From contig CATLGN010000128.1 in the NCBI GenBank assembly GCA_949935685.1, forward strand, positions 1 through 5,652: DNA of 5,652 nt, in the 5' to 3' direction. The notes under the pieces are model-generated. The model was not told the DNA's origin and searched no databases. It was given only the letters and a program-made list of their open reading frames with translations. This stretch comes from an uncultured Lachnospiraceae bacterium (lineage in GTDB: Bacteria; Bacillota; Clostridia; Lachnospirales; Lachnospiraceae). The translations under genes were made by a program, and so were the position numbers. Positions 1 to 5,050 of the stretch are shown piece by piece (position 1 is the stretch's first letter; each line of letters starts with the position of its first letter).

Positions 1-33
1 TTCATTCATGCGTTTGTCGTGATTTTACAGAAA
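1..33. repeat. End of a second repeat copy, truncated by the window edge
   Basis: Bases 1-20 (TTCATTCATGCGTTTGTCGT) are exactly the reverse complement of 1287-1306, and after a few unmatched bases ACAGAAA at 27-33 matches the reverse complement of 1271-1277. A weaker TTGCA match follows at about 38-42. It also resembles the right arm of the palindrome at 1566-1590. I read it as the terminus of another copy of the 1274-1603 element, whose body would lie to the left of the window. Because both arms of the element are similar, its orientation cannot be decided. Confidence 0.7.
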
Positions 34-78
34 GGCGTTGCAACAGTCCAGCCCAGCTCAGGGCTTTGTACTTGCCGC

Positions 79-101
79 AAAATCCACGAAAGCGTGAATC
101 C
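79..101 (-). terminator. Probable weak Rho-independent terminator of asnA
   Basis: Read on the minus strand, about 20 bases after the asnA stop codon, TTCACG pairs with CGTGGA (one G-T wobble) around the loop CTTT and is followed directly by TTTT. The stem can extend two or three pairs into that T run. The stem is short and the T tract is only four bases, so this is a modest candidate. Confidence 0.45.
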
Positions 102-118
102 TGCCTTCCGTATGCTCA

Positions 119-1129
119 TTATAAAAGGGAAACGCCTTTTCTGCGCATTTCCTCCCGTGTTTCTTCCGGCCAGAGAGAAGACTGCACTTCGCCGATATGC
201 GCCTTCCGCAGGAAGAACATACAGATTCTCGACTGTCCGATGCCGCCGCCGATGGTGAAGGGGAGCGCATCGTGCAGGATAGCTTTCTGGAACGGCAGTT
301 CGGCGCGCTCCATGCAGCCCGCTTTCTGCAATTGGCTGTGCAGAGAATCCGCATCCACGCGGATTCCCATGGAAGAAAGTTCCAGCGCAATGTCCAGCAC
401 CGGATAATAGACGAGAATATCCGCGTTTAACGCCCAGTCGTCATAGTCCGGCGCGCGGCCGTCGTGCGGTTTGCCGGAACGGAGCGCATCGCCGATCTGC
501 ATCAGGCAGACGGCGGCTTTTTCTTTTGTAATCCGATATTCGCGTTCCTTCGGTGTCTGCTGCGGGTACCTGTCTTCCAGTTCCTGTGTGGTCAGGAAAA
601 AGATGTCTTCCGGGAGGATCTCCTTGATGTAATCATATTGAATGGACATATATTTCTCCGTTTTCCGCAGTACTTTATAGACGGTTCTGACGGTTTCCTG
701 TAAGGTTGCCATCGTTCGCTGCTCTCTGGAAATAATTTTTTCCCAGTCCCACTGATCCACATAGATAGAATGGATATTGTCTGTCTCCTCGTCCCGCCGG
801 ATTGCGCTCATATCCGTATAAAGTCCTTCGCCCAGGCGGAAGCCGTATTTCTGCAGCGCGTGGCGTTTCCACTTTGCAAGGGAATGGACGATCTCGGCCT
901 GCGCGTCGTTTTGCTCTTTGATGCCGAAGGAAACCGGGCGTTCCACGCCGTTCAGATTATCGTTGAGGCCGGAGGCCGGGTCGACGAATAGAGGCGCCGA
1001 AACACGCAGCAGATTCAAACGTTCGGCAAGGAGTTTTTGGAAAAAGTCTTTTACGGTCTTAATTGCCACCTGCGTCTCATGGAGATTCAGCGCAGACTGG
1101 TAATTGTCTGGAATAACACATGGTTTCAT
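119..1129 (-). CDS. asnA: Aspartate--ammonia ligase (asparagine synthetase A)
   Basis: Makes asparagine in the cytoplasm from aspartate, ammonia and ATP, giving AMP and pyrophosphate. It belongs to the class II aminoacyl-tRNA-synthetase fold and is related to AspRS and AsnRS. The family's conserved blocks are present in order: the [14 protein letters not shown]-terminus, [12 protein letters not shown] (57-68), the [11 protein letters not shown] helix (79-89), [13 protein letters not shown] (102-114), [14 protein letters not shown] (117-130), [30 protein letters not shown] (230-259) and the glycine-rich ATP motif [11 protein letters not shown] (291-301). The 336 residues match the usual length of about 330. 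An in-frame ATG lies seven codons upstream at 1150, but it has no Shine-Dalgarno sequence. The ATG at 1129 has AAAGGA (1142-1147) twelve bases upstream and gives the expected MKxxxIPxNY start, so I chose it. The gene is transcribed alone, opposite to everything to its right. I see no convincing T-box in its leader. Confidence 0.97.
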   Translation of the reverse strand: MKPCVIPDNYQSALNLHETQVAIKTVKDFFQKLLAERLNLLRVSAPLFVDPASGLNDNLNGVERPVSFGIKEQNDAQAEIVHSLAKWKRHALQKYGFRLGEGLYTDMSAIRRDEETDNIHSIYVDQWDWEKIISREQRTMATLQETVRTVYKVLRKTEKYMSIQYDYIKEILPEDIFFLTTQELEDRYPQQTPKEREYRITKEKAAVCLMQIGDALRSGKPHDGRAPDYDDWALNADILVYYPVLDIALELSSMGIRVDADSLHSQLQKAGCMERAELPFQKAILHDALPFTIGGGIGQSRICMFFLRKAHIGEVQSSLWPEETREEMRRKGVSLL

Positions 1130-1273
1130 AAGAATGCTCTGTCCTTTCATTAAAATACAAATGTTATTAAATTATTCAGAAGGAATTTTGCCGTATATCC
1201 CCTGAAAAAGTATGTAGGATAAAAAATATTCATTCCTATTTAACCGCTTTTGGGGAAGAAATGCAAGCAGTTT

Positions 1274-1603
1274 CTGTTTGAGCGGTACGACAAACGCATG
1301 AATGAACTGTGGACATGCCATGTGTGAAGGACAGAAACGGAAAAAGTTCTGACAGATTATGGCCTTCCGGCAGGGATGCGGCATTCCGACTGTGCACCGG
1401 GCTACAGGCATAAGCGGTTCTAAGCGCTGTGGCGATGGACACTGGCGGGCGTGCAACCGTCCTCCATGCGCCATCCGGGCGCAGATCGGCCTTTTCCGGA
1501 CATCCTGTCCGGAAATTGCAGACTTTTTCCGCTTCTGTCCGGCGCAGCTTGCGAAATGTCCGCGGTTCATTTAAGCGTTTGGCGTGGTTTAAGCGGCAAA
1601 CAG
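1274..1603. repeat. MITE-like or structured-RNA-like large imperfect palindrome
   Basis: The two arms pair in collinear blocks: 1274-1280 with 1597-1603 (7/7), 1287-1299 with 1573-1585 (11/13), 1301-1316 with 1556-1571 (14/16) and 1329-1347 with 1522-1540 (18/19). The central part carries further hairpins: TGCGCC/GGCGCA (1467-1483, loop 5), TTTCCGGACA/TGTCCGGAAA (1493-1515, 10-bp stem, loop 3), and a small one at 1543-1553 within the right arm. A matching arm end lies at position 1, so the unit is present more than once. Long similar arms, no credible gene and a length near 330 bp suit a miniature inverted-repeat element or an intergenic repeat that can be transcribed as a folded RNA. No clear target-site duplication is visible next to the arms, so mobility is not shown. 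I do not recognise the family. Confidence 0.7.
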
Positions 1604-1616
1604 ATTGTGATACAAT
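1588..1616 (+). promoter_or_regulatory. Predicted sigma-A promoter of the DUF1877 gene
   Basis: TACAAT at 1611-1616 is a good -10 box, preceded by TGA to form an extended -10 (TGATACAAT). Seventeen bases upstream, TTTAAG (1588-1593) is a weak -35 that lies inside the right arm of the palindromic element. The start codon is about 55 bases further on. Confidence 0.6.
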
Positions 1617-1671
1617 GGAGTAAATGATCAATCGTAAATCATAAATAATGCATTGGTAAGGAGGATACAAT

Positions 1672-2214
1672 ATGGGATGTCTGGCCGTTTTATTTGCTCT
1701 GAATGAACAGGATGTGGAAAAACTGAGGGCGGTGGAGAGAAAAGAGCGCTGCGATTATATGCGCGAAGAGATCGAGGAAGTATTTTTTGACGAGTACCCG
1801 GAATATCTCTGTGAACTGGACAAGTCATGGGATGCCATGCACCGGATGCTGACCGATGGAAATCTTAATTTTGAGAATAAATTTCAGCCGTTATGTAATG
1901 TGATTTTCGGAGGCGAGTTTCTGTATGGTCTGCGGCGTAAGGTTTCGGGAACGGTGATCATTCCCAGAGGGGAAGATGATGAATACATGATTCTGAAGAC
2001 GCCGGAGCAGGTGGCGGAAATCGCGGAGGCGCTGCCCCGAAAGACGAAAGAGGAATGCCGGAAGTGTTACGATATGATTGATGAAGAAGACTATGGAATG
2101 CAGCCGGATGACGAGGATTTTGAATACACATGGGAATATCTGCAATACAGTTTGGATTTCTGGAAAAAGGCGGCGGAAGAAAAGCGATATGTGCTGTTCA
2201 CAGTTGACAGATAG
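1672..2214 (+). CDS. DUF1877 / YfbM-like protein of unknown function
   Basis: A 180-residue acidic, soluble protein with no signal peptide or membrane segment. The N-terminus MGCLAVLFALNEQDVEKL and the block LDKSWDAMHRMLTDG (49-63) followed by PLCNVIFGGEFLYG (73-86) are the pattern I associate with DUF1877, the family of E. coli YfbM. That family has no established biochemical function. The C-terminal third is rich in Glu and Asp and ends in a Trp/Tyr-rich helix (EYTWEYLQYSLDFWKKAAEEKRYVLF). The ATG is secure because AAGGAGG (1658-1664) lies seven bases upstream. The gene has its own predicted promoter and a terminator just after its stop, so it appears to be transcribed alone. The family assignment rests on recognised motifs, not on a search. 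Confidence 0.8.
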   Translation: MGCLAVLFALNEQDVEKLRAVERKERCDYMREEIEEVFFDEYPEYLCELDKSWDAMHRMLTDGNLNFENKFQPLCNVIFGGEFLYGLRRKVSGTVIIPRGEDDEYMILKTPEQVAEIAEALPRKTKEECRKCYDMIDEEDYGMQPDDEDFEYTWEYLQYSLDFWKKAAEEKRYVLFTVDR

Positions 2215-2221
2215 TTTTTAC

Positions 2222-2240
2222 GGGCGGTTTCCGCCTTTTT
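2222..2240 (+). terminator. Rho-independent terminator of the DUF1877 gene
   Basis: GGCGG (2223-2227) pairs with CCGCC (2231-2235) around the loop TTT and is followed by TTTTT. It starts eight bases after the stop codon. It separates this gene from the LexA-like boxes that begin about 20 bases downstream. Confidence 0.85.
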
Positions 2241-2258
2241 GTACAATATGCCGAAAAT

Positions 2259-2286
2259 AGAAAACATGTTCGAAAACACTTGTTCG
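2259..2286. promoter_or_regulatory. Two tandem LexA (SOS) box-like operators
   Basis: Read on the minus strand, 2286-2273 is CGAACAAGTGTTTT, which fits the Bacillus LexA consensus CGAACRNRYGTTYC at 13 of 14 positions. The adjacent 2272-2259, CGAACATGTTTTCT, fits at 12 of 14. In the simpler GAACNNNNGTTC form each site matches 7 of 8 fixed bases. Their centres are 14 bp apart, and the nearer site covers the -35 of the radical SAM promoter, which is the right place for a repressor. LexA binding is inferred from the sequence. Confidence 0.7.
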
Positions 2287-2308
2287 AATTACCTCGCTAT
2301 GGTATGAT
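2280..2308 (+). promoter_or_regulatory. Predicted sigma-A promoter of the radical SAM/DUF4130 operon
   Basis: TTGTTC (2280-2285) is separated by exactly 17 bp from TATGAT (2303-2308), which is preceded by TGG to give an extended -10. Transcription would start near 2315, leaving a leader of about 52 bases before the ATG at 2367. The -35 lies inside the second LexA-like box. This placement rules out the in-frame start codons at 2280 and 2304. Confidence 0.75.
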
Positions 2309-2366
2309 CTCATTATATCGGATTTACAAAATCAGGCCGGAAAACGGGAAGGACGGATACGAAATT

Positions 2367-3704
2367 ATGGATCATCCTTATGCGGACACAATGGATATAA
2401 AGGAAAAGCTGGGGATACTCAGTGATGCGGCCAAATATGATGTGGCCTGCACGAGCAGCGGCGTGGACAGAAAAGGGAACGGGAGGGACATGGGGAATGC
2501 GCTGACCTCCGGTATCTGCCACAGCTTCAGCGCGGACGGCAGGTGTATTTCGCTGCTGAAGATCCTCCTGACCAATGAGTGTATCTACGACTGCAAGTAT
2601 TGTGTAAACCGCCGCTCGAATGATGTCCCGCGGGCGGCGTTCACACCGGAAGAAATTTGTACATTGACCATTCATTTTTACCGGCGTAATTATATTGAGG
2701 GTTTGTTTTTAAGCTCCGGGATTTTGGGAAGCCCCGATATGACGATGGAACTGTTGTACCGTACGCTGTATCTGCTGCGGAACCGCTATCATTTCCGGGG
2801 CTATATTCACGTCAAAGCCATACCGGGTGCGGATGCCGGACTCATCGGGAAAACCGGGCTGCTGGCGGACCGGATGAGCGTCAATCTGGAGCTGCCGACG
2901 GCCGAGGGGCTGCGGACGCTTGCGCCGAACAAACATCGAAAAAATATTCTCACGCCCATGCGGCAGATACAGAGCGGGATTACTGCCAATCAGAATGAGG
3001 TGGCGTTGTACCGGCATGCGCCAAGATTCGTACCGGCAGGACAGTCCACACAGATGATTATCGGCGCCACGCCGGAGAGCGACTATCAGATTCTCTCGGT
3101 TGCGGAGAGTCTGTATCAGAAGTTTGCTCTGAAACGTGTCTTTTACTCGGCGTTTGTCCATGTCAATGCGGATAAGGCGCTGCCCGCGCCTGCCGGCGGT
3201 CCGCCGCTTCTGCGGGAGCATCGGCTGTATCAGGCGGACTGGCTGCTGCGGTATTACGGTTTTTCCGCCGGCGAGCTGCTGAATGAGAAAAAACAGAATT
3301 TTAATATTCTGCTGGATCCGAAATGCGACTGGGCGCTCGGGCATCTGGAGCAGTTTCCGGTCGATGTGCAGACGGCCGACTACCGGATGATTCTCCGGGT
3401 TCCCGGCATTGGGGTGAAAAGTGCGCGAAAGATTGTACAGGCCAGAAGGAGCGCCCGGCTTACGTTTGAGGATTTGAAAAAGATCGGGGTTGTCCTGAAA
3501 CGGGCGCTGTATTTTATCACCTGCGGCGGGAAACAGATGTATCCTGTCAGACTGGAAGAAGACTATATTACGAGAAATCTGCTCTATGAGAAGGAAAAGC
3601 TTCCGTTTGAGAGATGTCAGGTGACATACAAACAGCTTTCTCTGTTTGATGATGTCCGTTTTGCACAGGAAGGGGAGGAACGGTTGTGGAGGAGCATATC
3701 CTGA
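2367..3704 (+). CDS. Putative DNA modification/repair radical SAM protein (TIGR03916-like)
   Basis: A 445-residue cytoplasmic protein. The N-terminus (DIKEKLGILSDAAKYDVACTSSGV) and the radical SAM motif CIYDCKYCVNRR, with cysteines 72, 76 and 79 in CX3CX2C spacing, mark the 4Fe-4S/S-adenosylmethionine core; this family places the core in its N-terminal half. A helix-hairpin-helix motif, RVPGIGVKSARKIVQAR (344-360), gives non-specific DNA binding. QLSLF (423-427) near the C-terminus matches the beta-clamp binding consensus. The family is known as a constant partner of TIGR03915 proteins, or of a uracil-DNA-glycosylase fusion in other bacteria. Its substrate is unknown and a base repair or modification role is inferred. 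The frame is open back to a TTG at 2280, but the predicted promoter lies inside that extension. The ATG at 2367 follows GGAAGGACGGA; a further ATG at 2391 lacks a ribosome site. It overlaps the next gene by 19 bases. Confidence 0.92.
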   Translation: MDHPYADTMDIKEKLGILSDAAKYDVACTSSGVDRKGNGRDMGNALTSGICHSFSADGRCISLLKILLTNECIYDCKYCVNRRSNDVPRAAFTPEEICTLTIHFYRRNYIEGLFLSSGILGSPDMTMELLYRTLYLLRNRYHFRGYIHVKAIPGADAGLIGKTGLLADRMSVNLELPTAEGLRTLAPNKHRKNILTPMRQIQSGITANQNEVALYRHAPRFVPAGQSTQMIIGATPESDYQILSVAESLYQKFALKRVFYSAFVHVNADKALPAPAGGPPLLREHRLYQADWLLRYYGFSAGELLNEKKQNFNILLDPKCDWALGHLEQFPVDVQTADYRMILRVPGIGVKSARKIVQARRSARLTFEDLKKIGVVLKRALYFITCGGKQMYPVRLEEDYITRNLLYEKEKLPFERCQVTYKQLSLFDDVRFAQEGEERLWRSIS

Positions 3705-4465
3705 TCTGCGAAGACAGTCTGGAAGGCGTTTTTACCGCCGTCTATATGGCGTATGAAAAGCATTACCGGCCGGAGCTGACGGCGATTCAAACTTCCGAAG
3801 CGGGGAATCTGCGTTTGTTTGCCGTGTATGAAACGGTGATGACCGACAAAGTCAAAAGCGAAAAGGTGGCGAATACGCTGCATCGACGCTTTGGGGAAGA
3901 GGGTTTTTATATCCTGTGTCTGGCGCTTGCCTCCGCGGATGCGGATAAGGCCACGGCCGTATACCGGACAATCGCCCAGGGGCTGCGGCTGGCGGAGCCG
4001 TTTCGGGTGTTTGCCAGACATGCGGATCCGGCTGTACACAAGACACAGAAACTGAAATACAATGCATGGCATGAAATGCACCAACTGTTTGGCTTTGTGC
4101 GCTTTCGTGAGATCAGGGGCGGCATCTTGTTTGCGGAGATTGCGCCGAAAAACAATGTGATTTCGTTTTTGGCAGATCATTTTGCGGACAGACTGCCTTC
4201 GGAACATTTTCTGTTGTATGATTCCGGCCGGGCGCTCTTTGCCATTCATAAAGCGGGCGGTCAGTGGTTCCTTGCGCGGGATTCGCATTTTAAGAGGGAA
4301 GATGTGGAGGAGAGCGGAGAGGAAGCGCTGTATCAGGAACTGTTCCGGCATTTCTGCCATAACATAGCAGTAGAGGCACGGAGAAATGACGGGCTGCAAA
4401 AAGGCATGCTGCCGCTGCGCTTTCGTCCTTATATGACAGAATTTACAAATCCGGTTCGGAAATGA
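3686..4465 (+). CDS. TIGR03915/DUF4130 family protein, partner of the radical SAM enzyme
   Basis: A 259-residue soluble protein without signal peptide or membrane segment. Features I associate with the TIGR03915/DUF4130 family are the DSLEGVFTAVYMAYEKH start (10-26), YNAWHEMHQLFGFVRFREIRGGILFAEIAP (125-154) in the middle, HFADRLPSEHFLLYDSGRALFAIHK (165-189), and the end block IAVEARRNDGLQKGMLPLRFRPYMTEF (227-253). In proteobacteria this domain occurs fused to a uracil-DNA-glycosylase-like domain; here it stands alone. Its biochemical activity is unknown. The start codon is GTG at 3686, with AGGGGAGGAA (3671-3680) spaced seven bases upstream, inside the end of the radical SAM gene. The 19-base overlap implies translational coupling and a shared transcript, and therefore shared predicted SOS control. 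I see no glycosylase gene in this window. Confidence 0.92.
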   Translation: MEEHILICEDSLEGVFTAVYMAYEKHYRPELTAIQTSEAGNLRLFAVYETVMTDKVKSEKVANTLHRRFGEEGFYILCLALASADADKATAVYRTIAQGLRLAEPFRVFARHADPAVHKTQKLKYNAWHEMHQLFGFVRFREIRGGILFAEIAPKNNVISFLADHFADRLPSEHFLLYDSGRALFAIHKAGGQWFLARDSHFKREDVEESGEEALYQELFRHFCHNIAVEARRNDGLQKGMLPLRFRPYMTEFTNPVRK

Positions 4466-4496
4466 GGGCACGCTGTATATTCGTGTCAGAGATTGG

Positions 4497-4549
4497 CGGG
4501 GAATGTCCCCGAAAAGTATCATCATTTTTGCCGGGGACAGCAAATTTTT
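4497..4549 (+). terminator. Terminator with two mutually exclusive hairpins after the radical SAM operon
   Basis: TGTCCCCG (4504-4511) pairs with CGGGGACA (4532-4539) as a perfect 8-bp stem with a 20-base loop, and TTTTT follows at 4545-4549. The same CCCC strand can instead pair upstream as CGGGGA/TCCCCG (4497-4511, loop ATG). The first stem with its T run is the likely terminator. The gap of five bases before the T run makes it less than ideal. Confidence 0.6.
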
Positions 4550-4630
4550 CCGTCCGTTATTTATACAGGGTGCATAAATTTGGGAATGTTTTTCCTGTTT
4601 TTCGATGCTGACGCATTTTGCATAAACTTC

Positions 4631-4665
4631 TTTACTTTTGGGAAAAATAGGTTATAATACAACCT
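4631..4665 (+). promoter_or_regulatory. Promoter of the HPr-like gene with an overlapping dyad
   Basis: TATAAT at 4653-4658 is a perfect -10, with TTTACT (4631-4636) sixteen bases upstream as the -35 (4 of 6 consensus bases). The -10 lies inside AGGTTATAATACAACCT (4649-4665), an inverted repeat in which 7 of 8 base pairs match. This is a possible operator. The promoter call is strong; the operator call is inference. Confidence 0.75.
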
Positions 4666-4711
4666 AAATCAGTAATTCACAACGGTATGAAAAAAGAAAG
4701 GAATGAAATCA

Positions 4712-4939
4712 ATGAAGATGCAACGAAACATCAGGTTGGAACTTGAAGAAGTAAAGGATTTTGTTGAAGCAGCTTCCCGGTGTAGTTTTGACATTGATAT
4801 TTTCTACAACCGGTATGTCGTGGATGCAAAATCGATTTTAGGAGTGTACGGACTGGATCTGACAAAGACATTAACGGTCAGCTACAACGGATACGATCCG
4901 GCATTTGAGAAATATTTGACGGATGTGGCGGTAGCCTGA
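4712..4939 (+). CDS. HPr-like protein lacking the phosphorylatable histidine
   Basis: A 75-residue protein with the HPr fold pattern. VEAASRCSFDIDIFYNRYVVDAKSILGVYGLDL (18-50) aligns with the part of HPr that spans the second strand and the Ser46 region (DAKSILGV; Ser41 here). LTVSYNGYDPAFEKYL then matches the last strand and helix. The active-site histidine segment (GIHARPA in true HPr) is replaced by LELEEVKDF, so it cannot act as a normal phosphocarrier of the sugar phosphotransferase system. A regulatory role is possible but unproven. ATGs occur at 4703, 4712 and 4718; GAAAGGA (4696-4702) is nine bases before 4712, the best spacing, whereas it touches the first. The gene has its own promoter and terminator. 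A stand-alone HPr-like paralogue of this kind is, in my recollection, common in Clostridia. Confidence 0.85.
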   Translation: MKMQRNIRLELEEVKDFVEAASRCSFDIDIFYNRYVVDAKSILGVYGLDLTKTLTVSYNGYDPAFEKYLTDVAVA

Positions 4940-4945
4940 TCCCGT

Positions 4946-4961
4946 GTTCCGGTTCCGGAAC
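4946..4961 (+). other. Small hairpin in the HPr-like 3' untranslated region
   Basis: GTTCCG (4946-4951) pairs with CGGAAC (4956-4961) around GTTC, and GTTCCG is also directly repeated at 4952-4957. There is no T run after it, so it is not a terminator. It could be an RNA end-stabilising hairpin or a DNA-binding site. Confidence 0.4.
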
Positions 4962-4991
4962 GACAGATAAGATATGGAAAACAAAGATACG

Positions 4992-5022
4992 ACTCCCTCT
5001 GCATGGTGGCAGAGGGAGTTTT
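4992..5022 (+). terminator. Strong Rho-independent terminator after the HPr-like gene
   Basis: ACTCCCTCTGC (4992-5002) pairs perfectly with GCAGAGGGAGT (5009-5019) around ATGGTG, followed by TTT and, after GGCA, another TTTTT. It ends only 28 bases before the next start codon, so it may also lower transcription of that gene. Confidence 0.88.
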
Positions 5023-5050
5023 GGCATTTTTATGGTACAGAGGAGACAGC

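Larger units (their letters stand above)
1151..1671. other. Divergent intergenic region between asnA and the DUF1877 gene
   Basis: This 520-bp gap holds three things: an AT-rich asnA leader (about 1151-1250), the palindromic element (1274-1603), and the plus-strand promoter and ribosome site of the next gene (1588-1671). The asnA promoter must lie in the AT-rich part, but I could not choose a convincing -35/-10 pair. Open frames of up to 144 codons cross the element on both strands. They lack ribosome sites and read as Cys/Arg/Ser/His-rich low-grade sequence, so I regard them as non-coding. Confidence 0.7.

Noticed and set aside
50..65. Hairpin AGCCC/GGGCT as a plus-strand terminator
   Set aside because: Only five base pairs and a poor TTTGT tail; no plus-strand gene is visible upstream in the window.
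1236..1670. Minus-strand open frame (144 codons) across the palindromic element, with similar frames on the plus strand
   Set aside because: No ribosome site, Cys/Ser/Arg/His-rich composition, and frames open on both strands are expected of a GC-rich palindrome rather than a gene.
1130..1671. T-box riboswitch in the asnA leader
   Set aside because: The only resemblance is ACCGCG on the minus strand near 1561-1567. The full T-box consensus and an adjoining terminator are absent, and the bases belong to the paired arm of the element.
2280..2366. Longer radical SAM protein starting at TTG 2280 or ATG 2304
   Set aside because: Both codons lie on the predicted -35 and -10 boxes, and the extra residues do not resemble the family's N-terminus.
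3617..4543. Long minus-strand open frame (308 codons) opposite the DUF4130 gene
   Set aside because: It is a shadow of a well-recognised plus-strand gene; its product is Arg/Gln/Pro/Ile-rich with no family pattern, and it crosses the terminator region.
4571..4626. Direct repeat TGCATAAA at 4571-4578 and 4619-4626
   Set aside because: Eight bases repeated once in an AT-rich gap can occur by chance, and no larger pattern supports it.
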